Positions 25,360 through 32,891 of a DNA stretch of 64,000 nt are shown here, one piece after another. Where the stretch lies: contig CAVYWA010000009.1 of assembly GCA_963772165.1 (NCBI GenBank), positions 1-64,000 of the forward strand, read 5' to 3'. Below the pieces are notes generated by a model. The model searched no databases, was not told the DNA's origin, and saw only the letters and a list, made by a program, of their open reading frames with translations. The first letter of the stretch is position 1; the number at the start of each line of letters is the position of its first letter. A program made the position numbers and the translations under genes. The DNA comes from JAGVPT01 sp963772165. GTDB lineage: Bacteria > Bacteroidota > Ignavibacteria > UBA10030 > UBA8401.

Positions 25360-26592
25360 ATGACCTATCGAGAATCGTATAATACATTACACATGCTCTG
25401 TGACACACCGGAGAAGTCCTTTTATTCGCTGCAACATAACATTGAAATTCACCATTGCACATTCAAGTCTGAGAATTGGACAATGCTGCCCGGAGCAACG
25501 CTGTACCAATGCACGGAGCATGGTAAAGAATTCCATGAGGACCTCGAATCCCGTATTCGCGATAGGATGCAGCCGTATCCAAAAACATTGAAGCATGGCG
25601 ATATCGATATTCAGGAGAATAAAGAATTTACGTATGCACTTTTCAAAAAGGCGGAACCCGCCCGGTCCGATGAAGTTATTTTTTTATTTCACGGGCTGAA
25701 TGAACGCTCCTGGGATAAGTATTTACCGTGGGCAAAAACATTAGTTGAGCGTACGGGAAAGGCCGTGATTCTTTTCCCTATCGCATTTCATATGAACCGC
25801 ACGCCGTCAGAATGGGGAAAATCACGGCCGATGAATGTCGTCTCCGCTATTCGTCGAAGCCATTCTCCTGCTATTGTAAATTCCAGCTTTGCCAACGCAG
25901 CAATCAGTGCGCGCATTGAAATGATTCCACAGCGGTTCTTCTGGTCGGGGCTACAAACATTCGATGATGTCGTGTCTTTAGTAACCGAGATAAAAAGTGG
26001 ACACCACCCATTGATCGCCTCTCAAGCTCGCTTTGATCTCTTTGCGTACTCCATCGGCTCGTTTTTAAGCGAAATTTTGATGATGGCGAATCCGAATGAC
26101 TTTTTCAAGGAATCGAAATTATTTATTTTTTGCGGAGGGCCAACGCTCGATCGGATGTCCCCGAATTCTAAGTTCATCCTCGATAGCGATGCAACAATTG
26201 CACTCTATTCTTTTTATACGGAGCGCCTGGAAGCCGAACTCCGTTTGGATCATCGCATCGAGCATTATTTCAGCGAAGCGCATCCCGTGGGGCTTGTTTT
26301 TAGAATGTTGCTCAGTTACCAAAAGAATAAAGAGAAGCGTGAACAGCGAATCCGAGAATTGCAAAACCAGCTGCGCGCCGTGGCATTGAAGAAGGACGAT
26401 GTGATTCCGGCGAACGAAGTCCTGAATACGTTGAAAGGTGATTACCGGGATATTGGCACGCAAGTAGAAATCATGGATTTCCCGTATCCCTATACACACA
26501 TCAATCCATTTCCGGTAGACGATGCATTAGAATCGCTGGTAAATAAAAGTTTCAATGAAATTTTTGAAAAAGCCGCAGCATATTTAAACTGA
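25360..26592 (+). CDS. alpha/beta-hydrolase-like protein (DUF6051-type)
   Basis: The 410-residue protein has an alpha/beta-hydrolase core. VIFLFHGLNERSWDKYLPWA carries the HG oxyanion-hole type motif, and FDLFAYSIGSFLSEIL the nucleophile elbow, here S in YSIGS. The C-terminal DFPYPYTHINPFP could supply the histidine. The arrangement resembles the DUF6051 family, for which no reaction is established. The start is the ATG giving MTYRESYNTLHMLCD; the open frame reaches further upstream into the attC remnant. No signal peptide, so it is cytoplasmic. Confidence 0.7.
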   Translation: MTYRESYNTLHMLCDTPEKSFYSLQHNIEIHHCTFKSENWTMLPGATLYQCTEHGKEFHEDLESRIRDRMQPYPKTLKHGDIDIQENKEFTYALFKKAEPARSDEVIFLFHGLNERSWDKYLPWAKTLVERTGKAVILFPIAFHMNRTPSEWGKSRPMNVVSAIRRSHSPAIVNSSFANAAISARIEMIPQRFFWSGLQTFDDVVSLVTEIKSGHHPLIASQARFDLFAYSIGSFLSEILMMANPNDFFKESKLFIFCGGPTLDRMSPNSKFILDSDATIALYSFYTERLEAELRLDHRIEHYFSEAHPVGLVFRMLLSYQKNKEKREQRIRELQNQLRAVALKKDDVIPANEVLNTLKGDYRDIGTQVEIMDFPYPYTHINPFPVDDALESLVNKSFNEIFEKAAAYLN

Positions 26593-26610
26593 TGTGTGGA
26601 ATGGCATGCA

Positions 26611-26700
26611 GCCGCCAGATCAGCTACTCCACCCGAAAAGCGGCAGGTCTCGCAAAAACATTCGCCACATTGATCAGGGCTAACGACGATTTTGACGTGC
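26611..26700 (+). other. attC-like remnant S
   Basis: GCCGCCAGATCAGCTACTCC resembles a left end and GGGCTAACGACGATTTTGACG contains the ACGACGATTTT arm. The 343-bp gap between the hydrolase and the next gene holds nothing else that I can recognise. Confidence 0.3.
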
Positions 26701-26935
26701 ATCATAGGACTTCTAATCCCTATTTAAGAAATTCGTTTGTATTCGGCTTCCCGCTCATTGGATCATGTCAAAACGGTACCCATCCTATGAGACAGTCGGA
26801 AAATATTAGTACGGCAACTAGCTCAAAATGATTAAGCTGTTGCGGGGGGGTAACAAATTTTGTCGATGGGCGGATCTCTTACGCGATGTTCAACGGGCCA
26901 ATCGATACTCTTGTTCGCAAAATGGCCGCACCACA

Positions 26936-27673
26936 ATGAAAGGTAAACAGCCAATGACGACGAATCCTTTACGATTTTTTCTCAGACTGGCGGCATTATG
27001 CTTTATTTTCTTTGCAGTATCTTTTTCACAAAAGAAATTTGATGTAATCTTTCTAAAAGCTGGAGGCAAAGTAGTTGGCACAATTGTGGAAAAACACGAG
27101 CACCAATCGGTAACTCTCCAATTACAATCGGGGGAAAAATTGACATTCCGATGGGATGAAATCAAGACATTCGACGTCATGCTTGTTAAGGAAAAAAGTA
27201 TCGATGAAAAAGTGAAAGAAGAATCTGCAAATGGTGATGCTGATTTCCCCTGGAGGTTAATTGACATCTCCGGAAATGAGCTTCATGTGAATAGCCTCGC
27301 CTCACTTTCCGATACACGCCTATTCTCCCTTCGCAATGATAAATCTATAAGCACTCCCATCGACTCGATTGCGGTATTGGTTCATTTCAAACAGGGACAT
27401 TTCTTGCTAGGGGCCGTTATTGGATTTCTGGTTGGCGCAGCCACAGGCGCAATCATCGGCCACGTGTCATCTAGCCCAGAACCAAACAAGCCATTAAATT
27501 CCCTTTCTAACCAGGCGGGTGCTGCCACCCTCGGCATGGTTACTGGCGCAATAGGAGGCTTTCTCATCGGCGGCATCATCAGTGCCGGCGATAGCTACGA
27601 GACCTATGATCTGAGGAGTCAAAAAAATTTTACGATGAAGCGACGGATTCTCCAGCAAGCGATTGACGACTAA
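26936..27673 (+). CDS. membrane-associated protein with glycine-zipper segments
   Basis: The 245-residue product has a signal or anchor segment (FLRLAALCFIFFAVSFSQ). An N-terminal beta domain of the kind used in 'increase in surface expression' proteins follows (FDVIFLKAGGKVVGTIVEK, VTLQLQSGEKLTFRWDEIKT). Two glycine-rich hydrophobic segments come after it (LLGAVIGFLVGAATGAIIG and ATLGMVTGAIGGFLIGGIIS), typical of glycine zippers in envelope proteins. No enzyme motif is visible. Start choice: ATG 26936, with a second ATG 15 bases on. It ends before short attC T. Confidence 0.65.
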   Translation: MKGKQPMTTNPLRFFLRLAALCFIFFAVSFSQKKFDVIFLKAGGKVVGTIVEKHEHQSVTLQLQSGEKLTFRWDEIKTFDVMLVKEKSIDEKVKEESANGDADFPWRLIDISGNELHVNSLASLSDTRLFSLRNDKSISTPIDSIAVLVHFKQGHFLLGAVIGFLVGAATGAIIGHVSSSPEPNKPLNSLSNQAGAATLGMVTGAIGGFLIGGIISAGDSYETYDLRSQKNFTMKRRILQQAIDD

Positions 27674-27744
27674 AATATGCTTTTGTTCTTATACGGGATT
27701 GTGAAGAGTGCGCTGGCACTCTATCCCCTTTAAAAAGAGAACAT

Positions 27745-27788
27745 CACTAACGATTGCACACAGCCGCGGCGATCGAAGTTCGTTAGGC
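27745..27788 (+). other. short attC-like site T
   Basis: CACTAACGA at the left and TTCGTTAGGC at the right form a perfect 7-bp pair (CTAACGA/TCGTTAG), and GCCGCGGC self-pairs between them. The compact 44-bp form with an intact GTTAGGC box could be a functional minimal attC. Confidence 0.65.
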
Positions 27789-27821
27789 GGCACTCAACAA
27801 ACATCTTTCAAGGAGAACTTT

Positions 27822-28127
27822 ATGAAATGGTATCACTATCTTGCATGCTTCTTCGCCGGCCTTTTTGTAGCTAATACCGTTCCGCATTTTATTCATGGCA
27901 TCTCCGGCGACAGCTTTCCCTCCCCATTTTCAAATCCGCCGGGTAAAGGATTATCATCTCCAACGGTAAATGTTTTATGGGGGCTCGGCAATTTTCTCAT
28001 CGGTTATATCCTCTTCAGAGTAGGAAAAGCCTCCAAAACAAATAATTGGAGCTTGCTTACTTTTTTTGCCGGCGTCGTCTGCATGAGTATCATGTTAAGC
28101 ATTGCATTTGTCGATAAAATGCATTAG
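27822..28127 (+). CDS. small membrane protein, conserved but uncharacterised
   Basis: The 101-residue product has three hydrophobic segments (YLACFFAGLFVANTVPHFI, VNVLWGLGNFLIGYILF, LLTFFAGVVCMSIMLSIAF). The pattern ANTVPHFIHGISGDSFPSPF and PPGKGLSSPTVNVLWG recurs in small membrane proteins of many bacteria that I know only as hypothetical. AAGGAG stands 8 bases before the ATG. It is the last recognisable cassette gene before intI. Confidence 0.75.
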   Translation: MKWYHYLACFFAGLFVANTVPHFIHGISGDSFPSPFSNPPGKGLSSPTVNVLWGLGNFLIGYILFRVGKASKTNNWSLLTFFAGVVCMSIMLSIAFVDKMH

Positions 28128-28292
28128 AAGCGTTGGCTAATTAAAGCTTGCAGCACAAACCGAGTAAGAGAAAAATAAATTGCCGTGCTGCAGTTCGTGC
28201 AACGACAAATTGCCCATACATGAAAGAAATAACCGATGAATAAGCCATCGGTAATCATTATTCTAGAACCTATCTCAAAAACACTTGAAAAT

Positions 28293-28404
28293 GTCATTGC
28301 GAGTCCTCGCCAAGGTGAGTCTTCGACCGACGCTTTTTATCGGGACGAAGTCCCAAAGGGATCCTGTATAGCGGCGCTTCGTCGTTTCGCTCCCCGCAAT
28401 GACC
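28293..28404. repeat. imperfect palindromic repeat element in the integron/intI gap
   Basis: GTCATTGCG and CGCAATGAC bound a 112-bp segment. Just outside them TCTCAAAAA and TTTTTGAGA form a second perfect inverted pair, so the element is nested. Its form (GTCATTGCGAG... with CGCTTCGTCG near the other end) is like the REP/MITE-type elements widespread in bacteria. The 644-bp gap 28128-28771 holds this element, an attC scrap and no credible gene. Confidence 0.6.
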
Positions 28405-28561
28405 ATATTTCTATTTTTGAGACCGATTCTAATCAATTTGCGGTGTTCTCGTATAGCATATCAGGGATTACTATTTTATCGAACGGCTTCTATCGGTTGG
28501 TTCCGGCAGTCATTCTTTCATTTATTATGGCAATACCCAATGCGTGGGTCTTACTTGTTGA

Positions 28562-28678
28562 GATTAACCGATAGGCTCAATTGAAAAACATTCGCAAATC
28601 AGAAATCAGGCGTCGACAATTTTGCCAGGGTAAACGCCCCCATCATCTTGGCACAAACCTTCCTGCACGCGGAACGCC
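28562..28678 (+). other. attC-like scrap directly upstream of intI
   Basis: GATTAACCG, GGCGTCGACAATTTTGCC and GCACGCGGAACG recall the left box, inner arm and right arm of site A, but without a GTTRRRY box at the right end. It shows that array material once reached intI. An attI could be hidden here; I cannot identify one. Confidence 0.35.
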
Positions 28679-28771
28679 CCACCAAATCGAAAATACTTGC
28701 CGTCATCTCATCTAATAAACAATATTCCAAACACGAAAATATCCACTCTATCTTCCTATCGTTAACACATT

Positions 28772-29740
28772 ATGGAAACTCCCCCAAAACTCCTTGATCA
28801 ACTCCGGAACAAATTTAGGCTGAAACGATATTCTCCAAGAACCGAAGAGCAATACATCCGATGGATCGTACAATACATCAAATTTCATAAGCTGCAGCAT
28901 CCCTCAAAACTGAATGAAAAAGACATCGAAAAATATTTGACATATCTGGCGGTGAAACAAAAAGTTGCTCCATCGACACAGAATGTCGCCTTGAATGCAA
29001 TTCTTTTTTTATACAAAGAAGTCCTGAAAATCACCTTAAGCGGAGATATTAATGCTGTACGAGCTTTCAGGTCAAAACGATTGCCAATCGTTTTAAGCAA
29101 GGGAGAAATCAACACATTGCTGAAAAGCGAGGATGGAACAAAGAAGTTAATCATTGAAATGTTGTATGGCACAGGCTTAAGGGTAAATGAATTTTTAAAT
29201 CTTCGAATACAGGACATAGATTTTGACCTCAAAAGAATCAACGTTGTCGGAGGAAAAGGGAGCAAGGATCGAATCACAATATTGCCGGAGCCAATCGTCG
29301 GCAAGCTTCGAGCTCATATCGCGAAGGTCGTTCAACTGCATTCTGAAGACATCAAAAATGGTTATGGAACCGCCTTTTTGCCGAATAGATTGGGAAAGAA
29401 GTACAAAGATATGGGGAAGGAAGCCAAGTGGCAGTTTGTTTTCCCCTCAACAAAACTGTTTAAAGATCCGGTGACCGGCAATAAGGGAAGATGGCATCTT
29501 GACACGGCAACGATATCGAGAATCGTGAGACGTGCCGCGTTGAAATCAAAAATCACAAAGAGGGTGACGCCTCACACCCTTCGCCATACTTTCGCAACGC
29601 ACTTGTTGGAATCCGGAGTGAACCTACGTATCATACAGGAACTGTTGGGCCATAGCACTCCCGAAACTACAATGATTTACACTCATGTCATGGAATCAAA
29701 TCTGAATGTAAGAAGTCCATTAGAGCTCTACGGGGTTTAA
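28772..29740 (+). CDS. intI: integron integrase (IntI-type tyrosine recombinase)
   Basis: This 322-residue recombinase has a SAM-like core-binding domain (about 5-90: RLKRYSPRTEEQYIRWIVQY) and a catalytic domain with R137 (GTGLRVNEF), K162 (GKGSKDR), H268-x-x-R271 (PHTLRHTFA), H294 (LLGHST) and nucleophile Y303 (MIYTHV). The IntI-specific insertion, absent from XerC/D and phage integrases, is clear at about 200-230 (KKYKDMGKEAKWQFVFPS). The C-terminus VRSPLELYGV is also IntI-like. It would recombine folded single-stranded attC with attI. The gene is intact and on the same strand as the cassettes, at their 3' end; canonical integrons have intI divergent from the array at the attI end. Confidence 0.95.
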   Translation: METPPKLLDQLRNKFRLKRYSPRTEEQYIRWIVQYIKFHKLQHPSKLNEKDIEKYLTYLAVKQKVAPSTQNVALNAILFLYKEVLKITLSGDINAVRAFRSKRLPIVLSKGEINTLLKSEDGTKKLIIEMLYGTGLRVNEFLNLRIQDIDFDLKRINVVGGKGSKDRITILPEPIVGKLRAHIAKVVQLHSEDIKNGYGTAFLPNRLGKKYKDMGKEAKWQFVFPSTKLFKDPVTGNKGRWHLDTATISRIVRRAALKSKITKRVTPHTLRHTFATHLLESGVNLRIIQELLGHSTPETTMIYTHVMESNLNVRSPLELYGV

Positions 29741-29754
29741 GAGCTCTTTTTTTT
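29722..29754 (+). terminator. intrinsic terminator overlapping the intI stop
   Basis: AGAGCTCT (29722) pairs with AGAGCTCT (29740) across a 10-base loop, and the stem runs into eight T. The left arm encodes the last codons of IntI and the loop contains its stop codon. Confidence 0.75.
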
Positions 29755-29803
29755 GAAGCCATTGTTCTGCCTCAGTCAAACAACATTCAAGGAAAAACGC
29801 AAA

Positions 29804-30640
29804 TTGAATAATAAAGTACGAATCGATCTTGGACACGTTCAGAGGACTCTCCTCATTCCCCTCTTTGGCCGAGCAATAGAGTACGAAAAAGATCACTCCC
29901 TGGTGAAGGACAAATACGCCCATGAGATTGTGCAAAAATTAGAGGTTGATTTCGGCACCGCATTCAAACAATTGCCTATGCCGATCATAATCAATTCTGC
30001 CATTCGTGCCTACCATTTGGATTCTGTCCTTAGAAAAGTTATCGGCGAAAATCCGGATGCTACAATCATAAACATTGGAGCCGGACTTGATACGACATTT
30101 CAACGAGTCGACAACGGCAGGATATTCTGGTATGACCTTGACCTGCCGGATTCGATCGCGTTGCGGAAAACGTTGATTCCCGAAGGAGAACGGAACAGAT
30201 TTATCGGCAAGTCCGTCTTCGACAGAAGCTGGTTCAACGACATACAAGAACGGCATTCAAAGGTTTTCTTCATGGCTGGCGGGGTCTTAGTTTATTTGGA
30301 AGAAAAAGAAATAAAGCGTTTGTTCCTGGATATCATTGAAGAATTTCCCGGGAGCGAAATAACATTTGAGATTTATTCAAAAAAGTTCCTTTGGCTGAGA
30401 AATCACTTCCTTGATAATCGCAAACGCGGCCAGACATCAAGACTTTTGGTGCGTATGGTGTGGGGAGTGAATTCCGGAAAAGCAGTTGCCAAGTGGAGTA
30501 ATAGAATAACGATCATCGACGAATTTCCTTTTTACTCCCGTATCAATTTGGAGGAATACTGGGATAAAAAATATTTGTCTTCGCTGAGAGTATTGAATTT
30601 TTTCAGATCGATAAAAATGCTACATTTACGGCTGGGATAA
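29804..30640 (+). CDS. TcmP/LCM-family class I SAM methyltransferase
   Basis: The 278-residue cytoplasmic enzyme shows the O-methyltransferase pattern of the leucine carboxyl methyltransferase/TcmP family. DATIINIGAGLDTTFQRVDN is the GxGxD-like SAM site, WYDLDLPDSIALRKTLIP the acidic strand, and FMAGGVLVYLEEKEIKRLF motif III. The start I prefer is TTG, with AAGGA 10 bases upstream; an earlier TTG lies inside the terminator. The natural substrate is unknown. A scrap of a near relative lies in the array at 15189. Confidence 0.85.
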   Translation: MNNKVRIDLGHVQRTLLIPLFGRAIEYEKDHSLVKDKYAHEIVQKLEVDFGTAFKQLPMPIIINSAIRAYHLDSVLRKVIGENPDATIINIGAGLDTTFQRVDNGRIFWYDLDLPDSIALRKTLIPEGERNRFIGKSVFDRSWFNDIQERHSKVFFMAGGVLVYLEEKEIKRLFLDIIEEFPGSEITFEIYSKKFLWLRNHFLDNRKRGQTSRLLVRMVWGVNSGKAVAKWSNRITIIDEFPFYSRINLEEYWDKKYLSSLRVLNFFRSIKMLHLRLG

Positions 30641-30842
30641 TACAGGACAGGCTCCAATGGCGGAGTTTTACGGCCTCCCGCACAGCGGGACAATTTTCAT
30701 TAAACAAAAAAAATCTCCGGCAAAAACGCCCCGCAATAGCCCATGATTCATGATGATCCAATACTTTTTTTCTTGATTGTGCCGTCGATTACCGGTACAT
30801 TCTTCCAGATAAAACAGCCGATTCGGGGGCGAACGGTTTATC

Positions 30843-30879
30843 GCCTCCTGATTGGATTGCCGATCATGGGGGCTTTTTT
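30843..30879 (+). terminator. probable terminator hairpin
   Basis: GCCTCCTGATTGG and CCGATCATGGGGGC form an imperfect long stem followed by TTTTTT. It stands in the 468-bp gap between the methyltransferase and the beta-lactamase gene, which otherwise holds no credible gene. Confidence 0.5.
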
Positions 30880-31108
30880 ATTTTATAGACGATGACTTCA
30901 TTGTCGCAATGGCGTCAAAGACGATGGGGCTGTGTGTGACAAATTTGTCAGCCGGGAGGCAAGCGCTCCCTCTCCACGCAGAGGCCCCGATGCGAAACGT
31001 ATCCAAATGATAGTATTTAGTTCTCTAACTGTTTGTCTTGTTCTGCACCATTGCTCCAATCTGATAAAACAACTCCATAGTATAACAGCATCAATTAATA
31101 TTTATTGT

Positions 31109-31855
31109 ATGAACCCTACCTCCACCCTATCGGTAATTCTGATGGGGCTCGTCATTTCACTCACCATGGATGGACAGGTGAAAGCACCGAGCCTCGCTAT
31201 TTCACATTTGGCCGGAGATTTCTACGTCTACACCACATACCGATCGCTTAACGGAACGACAATTCCTTCAAACAGCATGTATGTGATAACCAACAAAGGC
31301 GCTGTCATGTTCGACACGCCCTGGGACACAACACAATTTCAGCCGTTGCTCGACAGCATACAATCTCGGTATCATACAAATGTTGTGCTCTGCATAGCAA
31401 CGCATTTCCACGATGACAGAACAGCCGGGCTCGATTTTCTCAGACAAAGGGGAGTTAAAACCTACTCATCAAAGCAGACTTTTGATTTATGCAAAGAACG
31501 CGATCAAAGGCAAGCACAATATTTCTTCACAAAAGACACGACGTTCATCGTCGGAAGCCATCGCTTTTCAACCTATTACCCAGGTGAGGGACATACAAAA
31601 GATAATATTGTGATCTGGTTTGACGACGAAAAAGTGCTTTACGGCGGGTGTCTGATCAAGAGTACCGAAGCGCACGACCTCGGCTATCTCGAAGATGCCA
31701 ATCTCGCAGAGTGGCCGGCAGCTGTTACAAACGTGATCAAGCGATTTCCCAACCCGCAGTACGTTATTCCCGGACACTTTGGCTGGACCGATAACAAAGG
31801 ACTCGAGCACACGTTATACCTTTTAGAAGAGCATCAAAAGAAAAATACTCACTGA
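31109..31855 (+). CDS. bla: subclass B1 metallo-beta-lactamase
   Basis: The 248-residue protein carries the full B1 zinc set: H99-F-H101-D-D103 in ATHFHDDRTAGLDFL, H162 in PGEGHTKDNIVIWF, C181 in YGGCLIKS, and H223 in VIPGHFGW. C181 in GGC is diagnostic of B1 enzymes, which hydrolyse penicillins, cephalosporins and carbapenems in the periplasm. A hydrophobic N-terminus (STLSVILMGLVISLT) should direct export. The ATG chosen follows a 170-base stretch of open but unlikely upstream frame. Environmental Bacteroidota often carry chromosomal B1 enzymes. No attC flanks it, so it is not part of the array, although it is 1.4 kb from intI. Confidence 0.92.
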   Translation: MNPTSTLSVILMGLVISLTMDGQVKAPSLAISHLAGDFYVYTTYRSLNGTTIPSNSMYVITNKGAVMFDTPWDTTQFQPLLDSIQSRYHTNVVLCIATHFHDDRTAGLDFLRQRGVKTYSSKQTFDLCKERDQRQAQYFFTKDTTFIVGSHRFSTYYPGEGHTKDNIVIWFDDEKVLYGGCLIKSTEAHDLGYLEDANLAEWPAAVTNVIKRFPNPQYVIPGHFGWTDNKGLEHTLYLLEEHQKKNTH

Positions 31856-31947
31856 CGCCGGCATAGTGATGTGAAAACTGCCGGCTGCTTAGCTTCCGGT
31901 TTTGGATCCATCGAAACCATCGAACCCCATCATTAAAGGACACCGCC

Positions 31948-32847
31948 ATGGAAGAAGTATATTCTCTTGGAACATCAGTAATCATCGGCATAGTTGTGGC
32001 CGTAATTTTCATCATTGGCATTCGTATCATTCGCCCGACACACCGAGCCCTTGTGGAACGCCTGGGTAAATACAAAAAATTCGCGAGCCCGGGTTTTCAT
32101 TGGGTCATTCCGATTATCGACCGCATGTACCAAATCAATACAACCGAGCAAATGATCGACGCAGAGCCGCAGGAGATCATCACAAACGACAACCTGAACG
32201 CCATGGTCGATGCACAAATCTACTATAGAGTAAAGCCCGACGAGGAGAGCGTCAAGAGTTCGCAATATAACGTGAACAACGTCAACAGCCAAATCGTGAA
32301 CCTTGCCCGCACAACCTTGAGGAATATTATCGGGACATTGACCTTGAAGTCGGCCAACAGCGAGAGAGGGAAAATCAACGACGAACTTCACAGGATTCTC
32401 ATTCAGGAAACTTCATCGTGGGGCATAGACATCGTTCGCGCAGAGCTCAAGGAAATTGACCCTCCAAAAGATGTGCAAGACACGATGAACAAAATAGTAA
32501 AAGCGGAGAACGAAAAAATCGCCGCCATCGACTTTGCGACCGCTGCGGAAACTACCGCAGACGGTGAAAAGCGAGCATCGATCAAGAAAGCGGAGGGCGT
32601 CCGACAGGCTAAGATTCTCGAGGCCGAGGGAGACGCCGAAGCAATCCATCTCGTCAACGATGCCGCCAACAAGTACTTCGTTGGAAATGCGCAGCTTCTC
32701 AAAAGGCTGGACACCGTTCAAACGTCGCTCGAGAAGAATTCAAAAGTCGTCATATCCGGAAATGCAGAGTTGGTCAATGTTATCGGCGATCTTGCGGGAG
32801 TGCTTCCGTTACGGGAACCGGCCGCTCAACAAAAGCCGACAGCCTGA
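31948..32847 (+). CDS. stomatin/paraslipin-type SPFH protein
   Basis: The 299-residue protein has an N-terminal membrane segment (SVIIGIVVAVIFIIGI). The slipin core follows: RPTHRALVERLGKYKKFASPG, HWVIPIIDRMYQINTTEQM, DAQIYYRVKP and RTTLRNIIGTLTL. A coiled-coil region ends with the typical KKAEGVRQAKILEAEGDAEA. Such proteins form oligomers in the inner membrane and commonly pair with an NfeD-type protein, which is not adjacent here. The ATG follows AAAGGA. It is intact and likely a chromosomal core gene. Confidence 0.93.
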   Translation: MEEVYSLGTSVIIGIVVAVIFIIGIRIIRPTHRALVERLGKYKKFASPGFHWVIPIIDRMYQINTTEQMIDAEPQEIITNDNLNAMVDAQIYYRVKPDEESVKSSQYNVNNVNSQIVNLARTTLRNIIGTLTLKSANSERGKINDELHRILIQETSSWGIDIVRAELKEIDPPKDVQDTMNKIVKAENEKIAAIDFATAAETTADGEKRASIKKAEGVRQAKILEAEGDAEAIHLVNDAANKYFVGNAQLLKRLDTVQTSLEKNSKVVISGNAELVNVIGDLAGVLPLREPAAQQKPTA

Positions 32848-32891
32848 ACGGCTGCCCGCTGCGCTATCGACAGCTACTCAATCTCTCTACG

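Larger units (their letters stand above)
454..28700 (+). mobile_element. chromosomal integron cassette array (degenerate)
   Basis: About twenty cassette-like units lie between the IS element and intI. Each is a short gene or gene remnant followed by an attC-like site. The best sites start with an RYYYAAC box (GCCTAAC at 2241 and 3868, GCTTGAC at 9297) and end with GTTRRRY-like boxes (GTTAGAC at 3969, 8492 and 15345; GTTAGGC at 9473 and 27782). Shared attC inner arms include CAGTCGCTCAAG, GACGGAACCGGCCGTCGA and CACGCGCGAAA. Almost all genes are on the + strand, matching attC orientation. Neighbours are unrelated in function, as expected for cassettes. About half of the attC sites have lost their right half, so much of the array is probably immobile. 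The left end is outside the window. Confidence 0.85.

Noticed and set aside
28236..28574. 112-codon frame upstream of intI as a gene
   Set aside because: It is spelled mostly by the nested palindromic repeat and has no ribosome site or protein-like composition.
2241..28678. Recurring ~100-bp intergenic units as a CRISPR or simple repeat array
   Set aside because: Units are spaced by whole genes, vary in length and sequence, and have the asymmetric RYYYAAC...GTTRRRY ends of attC; no short regular repeat-spacer pattern exists.
31109..31855. B1 beta-lactamase as an integron cassette
   Set aside because: No attC-like boxes or arms were found on either side; it lies beyond intI and its terminator.
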